Source: an uncultured Clostridium sp. (GTDB lineage: Bacteria > Bacillota > Clostridia > TANB77 > CAG-508). From it: 34,529 nt of DNA. The stretch lies in the NCBI GenBank assembly GCA_948468505.1, contig CAOKJE010000016.1:1-34529 (forward strand), read 5' to 3'. Position numbers and translations under genes: made by a program. The notes under the pieces are model-generated. The model was not told the origin of the DNA. It made no database searches and saw only the letters and a list, made by a program, of their open reading frames with translations. Position 1 is the first letter of the stretch, and each line of letters opens with the position of its first letter. Of the stretch, positions 10,549 to 19,774 are shown piece by piece.

Positions 10549-12282
10549 ATGAAGAATGTAAGAAATAATAAGGGTATTACATTGATTGCTTTAGTTATTA
10601 CTATAATTGTGTTACTAATCTTGGCAGCTGTATCGATTGCGACACTAACAGGAGAAAATGGAATCCTAAAAAAAGCAGAAACAGCCCAAATAGAACAACG
10701 AGCAGCAACAGTAGAAGAAGAAGTTATATTATGGAAACAAGAAAAAGAGATGGGAAAATATACTGAAATGGACTTTAAAACAAAAAACGAGCTAATAGAG
10801 GATCAGTACAATAGAAAATTATTAACAAAAGAAGAAGCTGTAATAGCAAAAGACATAGGACAAGTAACAATAGGCAGCAAAACAATTATATATGGTGGAA
10901 GTAAAAATATATTTGCATACTTATCAACAGATGGCACATTAAGTTTTAGTAGTGTGGAATTGGAAGTAGGTAACGATGTAAAAAAATATGGAAATATAAA
11001 GGACATTACTGTAAAAGTGATAGGAAGTATTGGAGTAAATTTAAATTCAGAAATTTTTGAACTAGAAACAAATGCCCCCTGGGAAGAAGATAAAAAATCA
11101 ATAAAAAAAGTAGTTGCTTTAGATGAAATTGCTCCAGCAAATATGGAATATTGGTTTGCTTCTTTTAACAATTTAGAAACAGTCGATTTGTCTAATATGG
11201 ATACTAGCTCTGTAGTCAGTATGAATAGCTTATTTTTTGATTGTCAAAGTTTAAAAGAATTGGAGCTTAACAGCAATTTTGACACACATAATGTTACAAA
11301 TATGCAATGGATGTTTGCTAGATGCCATAGCTTAACAAAACCAAACTTAAATAATTTTGATACCAGTAAAGTAACAAACATGTATGGTATATTTCAGAAC
11401 TGCAAAAACTTGGAAGAACTAAATATAAGCAACTTTAATACAAGTAGTGTTGTTGATATGCAATATATGTTCAAAAGTTGTATAAAACTAAAGAACATAA
11501 ATGGAATTAGCAGTTTTGATACTAGTAATGTAAAAAAAATGAATGGGATGTTTTTGGATTGTCGAGAACTAACAACTCTAAATTTGAATAATTTTAATAC
11601 AAGCAAAGTGAAAGAGATGCGCGATATGTTTCGTATCTGTCAGGAATTAACAGAATTAAAGATAGATAATTTTGATACTAGTAATGTTATTGATATGAGT
11701 TGGATGTTTGCCAATTGCCGAAACTTAAAAGAATTAGATGTAAGCAAATTTAATACAAGTAATGTTACAAATATGAGTTGGATGTTTTATGACTGTGAAA
11801 GCTTAAAGAATTTAGACCTGAGCAATTTTAATACTAGCAAAGTAACTAATATGGCATCTATATTTGAGTTGTGCAGAAAACTAACAAATATAAATGTAAG
11901 CAGTTTTGATACTAGTAATGTGACAGATATGGGAAATATGTTTACTAATTGTCAAGAATTAACAACCTTAAATTTAACTAATTTTGATACAAGCAAAGTG
12001 ACAAGAATGAATGCTATGTTTCAAGACTGCATAAAACTAACGGAATTAGACTTAAGTAATTTTAATACAAGCAGTATAAATTATATTGACCAGATGTTTT
12101 ATAGATGTAGCAATTTAACAATTTTAGACTTAAGAAGTTTTGAAATTAATACCATAAGTTGTTTTTTGATGTTTGGAGGTTGTACTAATATGAATAAAAT
12201 ATTAGTAACACAATCAAAATGGAATCCGGGAAGTAGTAATATATTTGAAGGTTGTGGCGTTTCTTCTGTAACATACTCATAA
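10549..12282 (+). CDS. Prepilin-like surface protein with DUF285/BspA-type repeats
   Basis: 577-aa predicted exported protein. The N-terminus NNKGITLIALVITIIVLLIL is a type IV prepilin-like signal and helix (short basic leader, GIT, long hydrophobic segment) followed by GENGILKKAETAQ. From about 11190 to 12160 there are roughly twelve 26-residue repeats of the form FDTSNVTNMxxMFxxCxxLxxLxxS, the DUF285 type common in adhesin-like surface proteins. ATG 10549 follows GGAGGAAAAGG. At the GENGIL junction it has AAA AAA, where the two sister genes have CGGA, so the same family position exists with and without a shift. A strong terminator follows at 12311. Function is probably adhesion or surface display; this is inference. 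Confidence 0.85.
   Translation: MKNVRNNKGITLIALVITIIVLLILAAVSIATLTGENGILKKAETAQIEQRAATVEEEVILWKQEKEMGKYTEMDFKTKNELIEDQYNRKLLTKEEAVIAKDIGQVTIGSKTIIYGGSKNIFAYLSTDGTLSFSSVELEVGNDVKKYGNIKDITVKVIGSIGVNLNSEIFELETNAPWEEDKKSIKKVVALDEIAPANMEYWFASFNNLETVDLSNMDTSSVVSMNSLFFDCQSLKELELNSNFDTHNVTNMQWMFARCHSLTKPNLNNFDTSKVTNMYGIFQNCKNLEELNISNFNTSSVVDMQYMFKSCIKLKNINGISSFDTSNVKKMNGMFLDCRELTTLNLNNFNTSKVKEMRDMFRICQELTELKIDNFDTSNVIDMSWMFANCRNLKELDVSKFNTSNVTNMSWMFYDCESLKNLDLSNFNTSKVTNMASIFELCRKLTNINVSSFDTSNVTDMGNMFTNCQELTTLNLTNFDTSKVTRMNAMFQDCIKLTELDLSNFNTSSINYIDQMFYRCSNLTILDLRSFEINTISCFLMFGGCTNMNKILVTQSKWNPGSSNIFEGCGVSSVTYS
11191..12160 (+). repeat. 78-bp tandem coding repeats (26-aa DUF285 units)
   Basis: Successive TTT-GAT/AAT-ACT-AG motifs are spaced exactly 78 bp (for example 11671, 11749, 11827, 11905). 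They encode F(D/N)TS-V--M units. The repeats are diverged in sequence and fully in frame, so they are protein repeats and not a CRISPR array. Confidence 0.85.
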
Positions 12283-12310
12283 AATCAAGTAATATCAATA
12301 GAAGTAGAAA

Positions 12311-12352
12311 GGATTTAAAGGAACTAAAATAGTTAGCTTTAAATCCCTTTTT
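12311..12352. terminator. Bidirectional terminator
   Basis: GGATTTAAAG (12311-12320) pairs with CTTTAAATCC (12337-12346), followed by CTTTTTAT on the + strand. It lies between the converging DUF285 gene and the decayed gene on the minus strand. Confidence 0.85.
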
Positions 12353-12362
12353 ATAGTTGAAA

Positions 12363-12623
12363 TTATAAATATTTTTTAATTGTTTAACTGTATTTTCTTG
12401 AAACTGAACAAACTCTGTTAAAATACTTTTCACAGGCTCATCTGTATTAGGGTTATGGTTTAAAAGCTTAACGCCCTTAATAATTCCCATATTAGTACCT
12501 TGCAGCATCATTTCAGCAATTTTAGAAGTGCTTTTATCTTCCATAGTATTAAACGCTACGCTCATCCATCCCCATTTTAATTCCTTTATTAACTTCATTT
12601 AAAATATAACCAGGACTATCCAT
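12363..12623 (-). pseudogene. Decayed small clostridial protein gene
   Basis: Read on the minus strand, AAAGGAGG precedes ATG (12623) giving MDSPGYILNEVNKGIKMGMD, which then runs into a stop. A second frame carries EDKSTSKIAEMMLQGTNMGI and HNPNTDEPV...FQENTVKQLK. The two look like the N- and C-terminal parts of one small conserved family with the middle missing. An A-run near 12370-12377 also appears one base short of the expected LKKYL-stop ending. No CGG is involved, so this is ordinary decay (internal deletion plus indel) and contrasts with the CGG sites. The family identification is from memory and uncertain. Confidence 0.6.
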
Positions 12624-12681
12624 TGTAAATTCCTCCTTTAATTTTTTTTAATATAACCAAAAGGAAAGAAAAATATTCTTT

Positions 12682-12716
12682 ATGATGTTTTTTGGGACGG
12701 GGTCAAAAAACATCAT
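12682..12716. repeat. Hairpin repeat, GGGACGG loop class
   Basis: ATGATGTTTTTTG and CAAAAAACATCAT form a long near-perfect stem with GGACGGGGT in the loop. The hairpin at 34481-34515 has a different stem but a similar loop, so the two define a second REP-like class. Confidence 0.65.
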
Positions 12717-12742
12717 TTTATGAAAATAAGTGAACAATAGTA

Positions 12743-12772
12743 TTGACTTTAAAAGGGAAAAAATGATAAAAT
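12743..12772 (+). promoter_or_regulatory. Promoter of the InlB-repeat/FGE protein
   Basis: TTGACT (12743-12748) with TAAAAT (12767-12772), spacer 18, about 70 bases upstream of the ATG. GATAAA at 12765 is an alternative -10. Confidence 0.55.
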
Positions 12773-12840
12773 CAATTATACAACACCAAAATGACATAAT
12801 GTGAAAAGAAGAAATACGAAAGAAAGAGGAGCAAACAAAT

Positions 12841-14608
12841 ATGAGATGGATTGTAAAAGAAAAAAACGATAATGGAATCACATTAATTGCATTAGTAATT
12901 ACCATAATTGTTTTATTAATTTTAGCAGCTGTATCAATTGCAACCTTAACAGGAGAAAATGGATTACTTCGGAAAAGCCAACAGCACTGAAGAACAACAT
13001 AAAATAGCACAATACAAAGAAGAACTTAACTTAATTATTGCTGAAGAAATAGCAGAAAGAAAAACAGAAACAAAAACAGAGCCAATGATAGAAAGTTTAG
13101 AGAAGAAAATAAATGATAAAGACTGGGTAGCTAAAACAAGTAAAGAAAAACAAGATGGAGATACAGCAGAATATTTAATCGTAGAAAGTAAAGAAGGCTA
13201 TGAATTTATAATAGAAGTAAACAACGAAAAAGAAACCGCAAAAATAATAGAAACCAATAAAATGCCAGGACAAAAATACACGATAACCTATGATCCAAAT
13301 GGAGGAACAGGAGAAGCAAAAACAATAGAAGTAAGAAGTGGTTTTTATAAGATACTAGAAGAAAATATTTTTACTAGAGAAGATTATCTATTTGCAGGTT
13401 GGTGTGAAAAGCAAGAAACAGATGGAACAGCAACTATTTATTTAGCAGGAAGCAAATATCAGCCAACAGGAAATGTAACTTTATATGCTATATGGACTCA
13501 TAATGTGGCAACTATAACCTTTAATAATAATACGGGAACAGGAACTATGGACAGCAAAGAAGTAGTAAAAGGAAAAGAAACCACTTTACCAGTAAATAGC
13601 TTTACAAAAAGTGGTTATGATTTTGATAAATGGAATACAAAAGTAGATGGAACAGGAGAGGATTATGCAGATTCAGGAAAGATTATAATAAACGAAAATA
13701 CCACATTATACGCACAATGGAAAAAGATGACAGTAGAAAGTGCCTTTAAAAAACAAGAAATATTTGAAGACAATACACCGATTTTAGATGCAAATGGAAA
13801 ACAAGTAGTTATCCCAGGGGGATTTAAAATAGCTACTGACTCAGCAAAAGTTGTAACAGAAGGAATTGTTATAGAAGATGAAAGTGGAAATCAATTTGTA
13901 TGGATACCAGTAGATAATTCAGATGATTTTGTAAGAGTAGATGGATACTATAATGGAAATAAAGACACTTATGTATCTGGTAATATTGTTACAGAACCAT
14001 ATAGCAACGCTAGTCAAGAAGAAAAAGATTTATATACGGCAATGTATAGTAGTGTGACTAATCCAAATAATAAAGGATTTTACATTGGAAGATATGAAGC
14101 TGGAAAAGAAGATGAAAAAGTAGTAGTAAAAAAGAATAGACCAGTTTATACCAATGTTAAATGGGGAAAAAGTGTAACGGATTTATCAGGAGGAGCAGTA
14201 GAATTATCAAAAAATTTTATAAATGATAAATCCTATAAAGGAAAAGTAACAAGTACGTTAGTATATGGTGTACAATGGGATACAACCTTAAAGTTTTTTA
14301 ATAATGAAGCCTATTTAAAAAATGGTACAAAAAAGGGATGGTATTCAGATAATTATGCTACAGGAAACCCTAATCATCTTACGGGAATAGATGTTGATAG
14401 CAATGCTAGTAATAAAATAAAAAATGTCTATGATATGGCAGGAAATGTTATGGAATGGACGATGGAAGCTTACAATCCTAACCTTCGAGTTTACGTAGGA
14501 GGTCATTACAAAATAAGTGGAAGCTCTCGTCCAGCTTCCAATCGCTGGGCCGACAAACCGTCCAACGGATTTGAGCACATCGGTTTTCGACTAGCTTTAT
14601 ACTTGTGA
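12841..14608 (+). CDS. Prepilin-like secreted protein, InlB B-repeats and FGE/C-lectin domain, +1 CGG shift
   Basis: 588 aa after correction. It starts with a prepilin-like segment (NDNGITLIALVITIIVLLIL) and GENGLL. CGG at 12970 needs a +1 shift to give GENGLL-G-KANSTEEQ, joining export helix to ectodomain. Next come two Listeria-Bacteroides type B-repeats (TYDPNGGTGEAKTIEV...TLYAIW and ITFNNNTGTG...TLYAQW). A C-terminal formylglycine-generating-enzyme/C-type-lectin-like fold follows (FVWIPV, GFYIGRYEAG, VYDMAGNVMEWT, final GFRLALYL). The last ~45 codons have markedly different codon use (CGT, CGC, TCC, GCC, CCG, CAC, ATC) from the A-ending norm. ATG 12841 has AAAGAGGAG upstream. Probably a surface binding protein; the ligand is unknown. 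Confidence 0.85.
12970..12973 (+). other. +1 frameshift site CGGA (site 7, prepilin-like protein)
   Basis: In-frame CGG after CTT; the zero frame ends at TGA seven codons on. Skipping C gives GENGLL-G-KANS. The homologous position in the gene at 31774 also carries CGGA. Confidence 0.87.
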
Positions 14609-14836
14609 AGCTGAACTCCTGTGAAAACTAGAACTACAAAATATAGAGAAAGTAGAGTTTGTCAAGATAACTGTGTAAATTTTTTAAAATATGAATGTTA
14701 AACCAAAAAAAGTGAGTGATATAAAACCTCAAGTAATCCTAAAAACAAAGGACAATGCTTGAAGCTTTTTTGGGAGCTTTAATATAAAAATTCAAAAGAA
14801 TGGCAAACCAGTAAATAAAAAAATTGTCAAAAACCC

Positions 14837-14866
14837 TTGCAATCTGCAAGCAAAATTTGTTATAAT
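14837..14866 (+). promoter_or_regulatory. carAB promoter
   Basis: TTGCAA (14837-14842), 18-bp spacer, TATAAT (14861-14866). It is followed by a ~200-base leader with a short ORF and a terminator hairpin. The rest of the 14609-14836 intergenic sequence shows no gene, only imperfect inverted repeats near 14725-14780 that may terminate the upstream transcript. Confidence 0.75.
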
Positions 14867-14933
14867 AGAAAAGATAAAAACAAAGTAAATAAAAAACAAG
14901 CATAAAGACAAAAAGAAAGGGTGTAAAACAAAA

Positions 14934-15011
14934 ATGAGAAAAATGGTTAAAAAAGCAAACTTCATAACAAAGAAAAACGCTTTTTTAGCCGTTGCTTTAT
15001 TTACATTCTAA
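14934..15011 (+). CDS. 25-aa leader peptide before carAB
   Basis: ATG 14934 preceded by AAAGAAAGGGTG opens a 25-codon frame: a basic half (MRKMVKKANFITKKN) and a hydrophobic end (AFLAVALFTF). Its TAA lies directly against the terminator hairpin at 15013. Position between promoter and terminator suggests translation-coupled attenuation of carAB. It contains one arginine codon and no obvious regulatory codon run, so what it senses is unclear; it could equally be a small membrane peptide. Confidence 0.55.
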   Translation: MRKMVKKANFITKKNAFLAVALFTF

Positions 15012-15012
15012 A

Positions 15013-15043
15013 AAATAAGGAAAAACTTCCTTATTTTTTTTTG
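15013..15043 (+). terminator. Attenuator-like terminator in the carAB leader
   Basis: AAATAAGGAA and TTCCTTATTT form a perfect stem with loop AAAC, followed by a T run. It lies after the leader peptide and 33 bases before carA, so it must be read through or prevented for carAB expression. Confidence 0.8.
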
Positions 15044-15075
15044 CAAAATGCAAAATCAAAAAACGGAGGTAAAAA

Positions 15076-16156
15076 ATGCAAAAATTCAACAAAAAAATCG
15101 TATTAGAAGACGGAGAAGAATACTACGGATACGGATTTGGAGCAAACAAAGAAGCCGTGTGTGAAATCGTATTTAACACATCCATGGCAGGCTACCAAGA
15201 AATCGTATCAGATCCATCTTATACCTATCAAATGGTAGTCATGACCTATCCTTTAATTGGAAACTATGGAATAACAGATGACGACTACGAAACAAAGCAA
15301 CCAACCATTGGAGGAATGGTAGTAAGAGAATACAATGACCTACCAAGTAACTTTCGTTACACCAAAACATTAGCAGAATACTTAGAAGAAAATGACATCC
15401 CAGGAATTGCAGGAATTGACACCAGAAAGCTAACCAGAAGTATTCGCGAAAAAGGAAGTAGAAAAGTAATCATAACAGACATCACAACCAGCAAACAAAA
15501 AGCCTTAAAAAAACTAAAAGAAACAGAAATTCCAAAAAATGCTGTAAGCAAGGTGAGCTGTAAGAAGAAATGGTATTCCAGAACAGCTAACCATAAGTAC
15601 AACATTGTAGCAGTTGATTGTGGTATCAAACTAAATATTGTTAGAAGCTTAAACAAAAGAGGTTGTAATGTTACAGTAGTTCCCTACAACACAACAGCAA
15701 AAGAAATTATGGAATTAAAACCAGATGGTATCTTTTTATCCAATGGACCAGGCGACCCAGAAGACGTAAAAGAGGTAATTAAGTTAGTAAAAGACTTGAA
15801 AGGAAAATACCCAATCTTTGGGATTTGTTTAGGACATCAAATGATAAGCCTAGCTTATGGCGCCAAAACTTACAAATTAAAATTTGGACATAGAGGTGGA
15901 AACCATCCAGTAATAAACTTAGAAAACGATAAAATAGAAATTACTAGCCAAAACCACAGTTATGCGGTTGACGAAAAAACACTTGCCAAAACAAATTTAA
16001 AAGTAACCCATAAAAATATTTTAGACCGGAACGGTAGAAGGCGTAGAATGTAAAAAAGATAAGGTGTTTAGTGTGCAATACCACCCAGAAAGTGCACCAG
16101 GACCACAAGACAGTGGCTACTTATTCGATAAATTTATTAGTTTATTGAGAAAGTAA
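15076..16156 (+). CDS. carA: Carbamoyl-phosphate synthase small subunit, +1 CGG shift
   Basis: Glutaminase subunit that supplies ammonia to CarB for carbamoyl phosphate (pyrimidine and arginine synthesis). The N-terminal domain starts [13 protein letters not shown]; the class I amidotransferase domain has the nucleophile cysteine in FGICLGHQM and GHRGGNHPV. At CGG 16027 the zero frame ends eight codons later; skipping C gives [13 protein letters not shown] and then [15 protein letters not shown]. The catalytic His and Glu of the triad sit in HPES, downstream of the shift, so the unshifted product would be inactive. Corrected length is 359 aa, normal for Firmicutes. ATG 15076 follows ACGGAGG. 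It lies 42 bases upstream of the carB start. Confidence 0.95.
16027..16030 (+). other. +1 frameshift site CGGA (site 8, carA)
   Basis: In-frame CGG after GAC; skipping C gives LD-G-TVEGV, the conserved CarA block before the catalytic HPES. Confidence 0.9.
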
Positions 16157-16198
16157 ATGAGATTAATAAAAAAATAAATGAGAAAGGGAAGAAAAACC

Positions 16199-19100
16199 AT
16201 GCCAAAAAGAAAAGATATAAAAAGTGTACTAGTAATAGGATCTGGACCAATCGTAATTGGGCAAGCAGCAGAATTCGACTATGCAGGAACCCAAGCTTGT
16301 TTAGCTTTAAAAGAAGAAGGTTACAAAGTAATCTTGGTAAACTCGAATCCTGCTACCATCATGACAGACACCTCAATTGCAGATAAAGTTTACATGGAAC
16401 CACTAACCATCGAATATGTAGCAAAAATTATTCGATACGAAAGACCAGATGCCATTTTACCAGGAATAGGAGGACAAACAGGTCTAAATATAGCGATGCA
16501 GCTATACAAAAAAGGAATTCTACAAGAATGTCAAGTAGAGTTATTAGGAACGAGTAGCGAAAGCATTGAAAAAGCGGAAGATAGAGAAAAATTTAAAAGC
16601 TTATGTGAAGAATTAGGCGAGCCAGTATTAGAGTCAATTATAGCCAATACCATAGAAGAAGGAATAGAAGCAGCAAACAAAATAGGTTATCCTGTTGTTT
16701 TAAGACCAGCATTTACTTTAGGAGGAACAGGAGGAGGTTTTGCTGATAATGAAGAAGAATTAAAGGAAATTATCAAACATGCCCTAAAACTATCCCCAGT
16801 AGGACAAGTATTAGTGGAAAAAAGTATCAAAGGGTATAAGGAAATTGAATACGAAGTAATCCGAGATAGTAATGATACAGCAATTACCGTATGTAATATG
16901 GAAAATTTAGACCCAGTAGGAGTTCATACAGGAGATTCCATTGTAGTAGCACCAAGCCAAACCTTAACCAATAAAGAATACCAATTATTAAGAGACAGTG
17001 CCTTAAAAATTATTAGAGCCTTAAAAATAGAAGGAGGTTGTAATGTACAATTTGCTTTAGATCCACACTCCTTTCAGTATTATCTAATTGAAGTAAACCC
17101 GAGAGTGTCACGCTCTTCTGCCTTAGCCTCTAAGGCAAGTGGTTATCCAATTGCTAGGGTTTCTGCTAAAATTGCGGTTGGTATGAGATTAGATGAAATC
17201 ATGTTAGCCAATACCCCAGCAAGTTTTGAACCAGCATTAGACTATGTAGTATCAAAAGTAGCAAGATTTCCATTTGATAAATTCACCTTAGCTTCTAATA
17301 AATTAAGCACGCAAATGAAGGCAACTGGGGAAGTTATGAGTGTAGGAAGAACCGTAGAAGAGAGTTTATTAAAGGCGATTCGTTCTTTAGAAATTGGGGT
17401 ATGTCATATTCGGAATGGACAAATTCAATCAAATTGATACAGAAGAGCTAATGGATTACATCAAAGACGGAAGAGACGACAGAATTTATGCGATAGCAGA
17501 GCTAATTCGAAGAGATGTTGATTTAGGACTAATTTACAATATCACAAAAATAGATATGTTCTTCTTAGAAAAAATCAAGAACATTGTAAAAATGGAAGAA
17601 ATATTAAAACAAAACAAAGGGAATATCGATGTTTTAAGACAAGTAAAGAAAATGGGATTTAGTGACAAATACATTGCAAAAGTCTGGAAGAAAAAAGAAG
17701 AAGAGATTTATGAATTAAGAAAAAAAGAAAAAATATATCCAGTATATAAAATGATAGACACTTGCAGTAGCGAATTTGAAAGTTATGTACCATATTTTTA
17801 TTCAACCTATGAAGAAGAAAATGAATCTATAATAAGCAAGAAAAAGAAAATCATTGTATTGGGTGCAGGACCAATCAGAATTGGGCAAGGGGTAGAATTT
17901 GATTATTCTACGGTGCATGCCATTCAAACCATTAAAGAGGCCCGGCTATGAAGCAATTATTATCAATAACAATCCAGAAACGGTATCAACAGACTACACA
18001 ACGAGTGATAAATTATATTTTGAGCCATTAACCGTAGAAGATGTTATGAACATCATTGACCTAGAAAAACCAGAGGGAGTAATCGCAGCACTAGGGGGAC
18101 AAACTGCTATTAACTTAGCAGAGCCACTGGCTAAATTAGGAGTAAAAATCATTGGAACAGATGTAAATGCTATTGAAAAAGCAGAAAACAGAGATGCTTT
18201 TGAAAAGGTAATGAAGAAACTAAAATTATTACAACCAAAAGGAGAAGCTGTAACCAATATAGAAGATGGTATCAAAGTAGCAGAAGAAATTGGCTATCCT
18301 GTTTTAGTAAGACCAAGTTATGTGTTAGGTGGAAGAGCCATGCAAATAGTTTCTAATAAAAAAGCACTGGAAAAATACTTAAAAACAGCAGTAGAGGTCA
18401 ACAAAAAACAACCAGTATTAGTTGATAAATACATAACAGGAAAAGAGCTAGAAGTAGATGCTGTCTGTGATGGAACAGATGTATTTGTACCAGGAATTAT
18501 GGAGCATGTTGAAAAAACAGGAATTCATTCAGGAGATAGTATTAGTATCTATCCAACCTTCAGCGTAAGCAAAGAAGCAAAACAAAAGATATTAGATTAT
18601 ACAGTAAAATTGGGATTAGGAATTGGAATTGTGGGCTTATACAATATTCAATTTATTGTAGACAAAAATGAAGATGTCTATGTTATAGAAGTAAATCCAC
18701 GTTCTTCTAGGACAGTACCATTTATTTCAAAATCAACAGGATATTCTTTAGCTGATATAGGAACCTTAGTAATGCTTGGAAAAACTTTAAAGCAACAGGG
18801 CATCAAAGAAGTGTATCCAAAAGAAAAAGAAAAATGGTATGTCAAAGCGCCAGCCTTTTCGTTCTCTAAATTAGCGGGACTAGATGCATACCTTTCACCA
18901 GAAATGAAATCAACAGGAGAGGCAATTGGTTATGACAAAAAGCTAACAAGAGCATTATATAAAGCTTTACAATCTTCTGGAATGAAACTAGCAAACTATG
19001 GAACGATCTTCTTAACAATAGCAAATGACGACAAAGAAGATGCCTTACCATTAATTAGAAGATTTTACAACTTAGGGTTTAACATAGAAGCAACAAAAGG

Positions 19101-19380
19101 AACCGCAGAATTTTTAAAACAACATGGCATTAGAACCAGAATGAAGAAGAAAATTAGTGAAGGAAGCACTGAAATTTTAGACTCTATGAGAAAAGGATAT
19201 GTGAACTATGTAATCAACACTAAAAACATCAATTCCATCAAAGAGGAAACAGATGGTGCGCAAATTAGAAGATGTGCTGTTGAAAATAACATACCAATTT
19301 TTACAGCACTAGATACCGTAAGAGTATTACTAGATGTATTAGAGGAAATTACTTTGGGAATATCAACAATAGATGAATAA
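16199..19380 (+). CDS. carB: Carbamoyl-phosphate synthase large subunit, two +1 CGG shifts
   Basis: Large synthetase subunit with two homologous ATP-grasp halves. First half: [41 protein letters not shown] and [16 protein letters not shown]. After CGG 17411, skipping C gives [13 protein letters not shown], entering the oligomerisation region. The second half begins [23 protein letters not shown] 17943 (CGGC) needs a second shift to give [20 protein letters not shown], an essentially invariant block. The allosteric MGS-like domain follows to the end. Corrected length is 1059 aa, as expected. ATG 16199 ([14 protein letters not shown]) is preferred over 16178. A large terminator follows at 19423. 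Unshifted translation would yield only the first ATP-grasp domain. Confidence 0.96.
17411..17414 (+). other. +1 frameshift site CGGA (site 9, carB)
   Basis: In-frame CGG after ATT; the zero frame ends at TGA eight codons on. Skipping C gives CHI-G-MDKF. Confidence 0.88.
17943..17946 (+). other. +1 frameshift site CGGC (site 10, carB)
   Basis: In-frame CGG after GCC, with C as fourth base; the zero frame reads CGG CTA TGA. Skipping C gives [19 protein letters not shown], where the Gly-Tyr is conserved in CarB. Confidence 0.92.
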
Positions 19381-19422
19381 GAATGGTTACAGCTTTTTAA
19401 AATAGAGTAACTGATTAGAAAA

Positions 19423-19484
19423 GATGCAATATCAATGTACCTATCTATGCTAAGAAATTAAAATATTGATATTGCAATCTTTTT
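19423..19484 (+). terminator. carAB terminator
   Basis: GATGCAATATCAAT (19423-19436) pairs with ATTGATATTGCAATC (19464-19478), followed by TTTTTAT. It has a long stem with a ~27-base loop. Confidence 0.82.
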
Positions 19485-19543
19485 ATGCGTTTTGTTTTTT
19501 CACTTGACGCCACCATGTTTTTGTAAGAAATTTCCAAAAGGTA

Positions 19544-19572
19544 TTGACAAATGTTAAAAATGATATTAAAAT
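19544..19572 (+). promoter_or_regulatory. Promoter of the Rpn-type nuclease gene
   Basis: TTGACA (19544-19549) with TAAAAT (19567-19572), spacer 17. About 200 bases of AT-rich untranslated leader follow; nothing else is recognisable in the 19485-19774 gap. Confidence 0.65.
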
Positions 19573-19774
19573 GTTAAAAATTAAATCGCAAAGATAAGAT
19601 TTTAATTTTGAAATTAAATTTTTTCGAAGAAATTTTCAAATAAAATAAAAAAATAAGAAAAAGTAAGCAAATTAATAAAAAAGAGGAAAAATGAAAGTTT
19701 TAACTTTATTTTTATCAATATATAAAAATTGACCTAATGATAAAAAGAAATTAAAATAAAGAAGGATGTGTAAT

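Noticed and set aside
11191-12160. CRISPR-like periodicity
   Set aside because: The 78-bp period is in frame and encodes DUF285 protein repeats; there are no constant repeats with unique spacers.
12185-12598. 137-aa minus-strand ORF as an intact gene
   Set aside because: Its strong ribosome site belongs to another frame (ATG 12623), and its 3-prime part runs through a terminator and the end of the DUF285 gene; only the 12363-12623 portion is a gene remnant.
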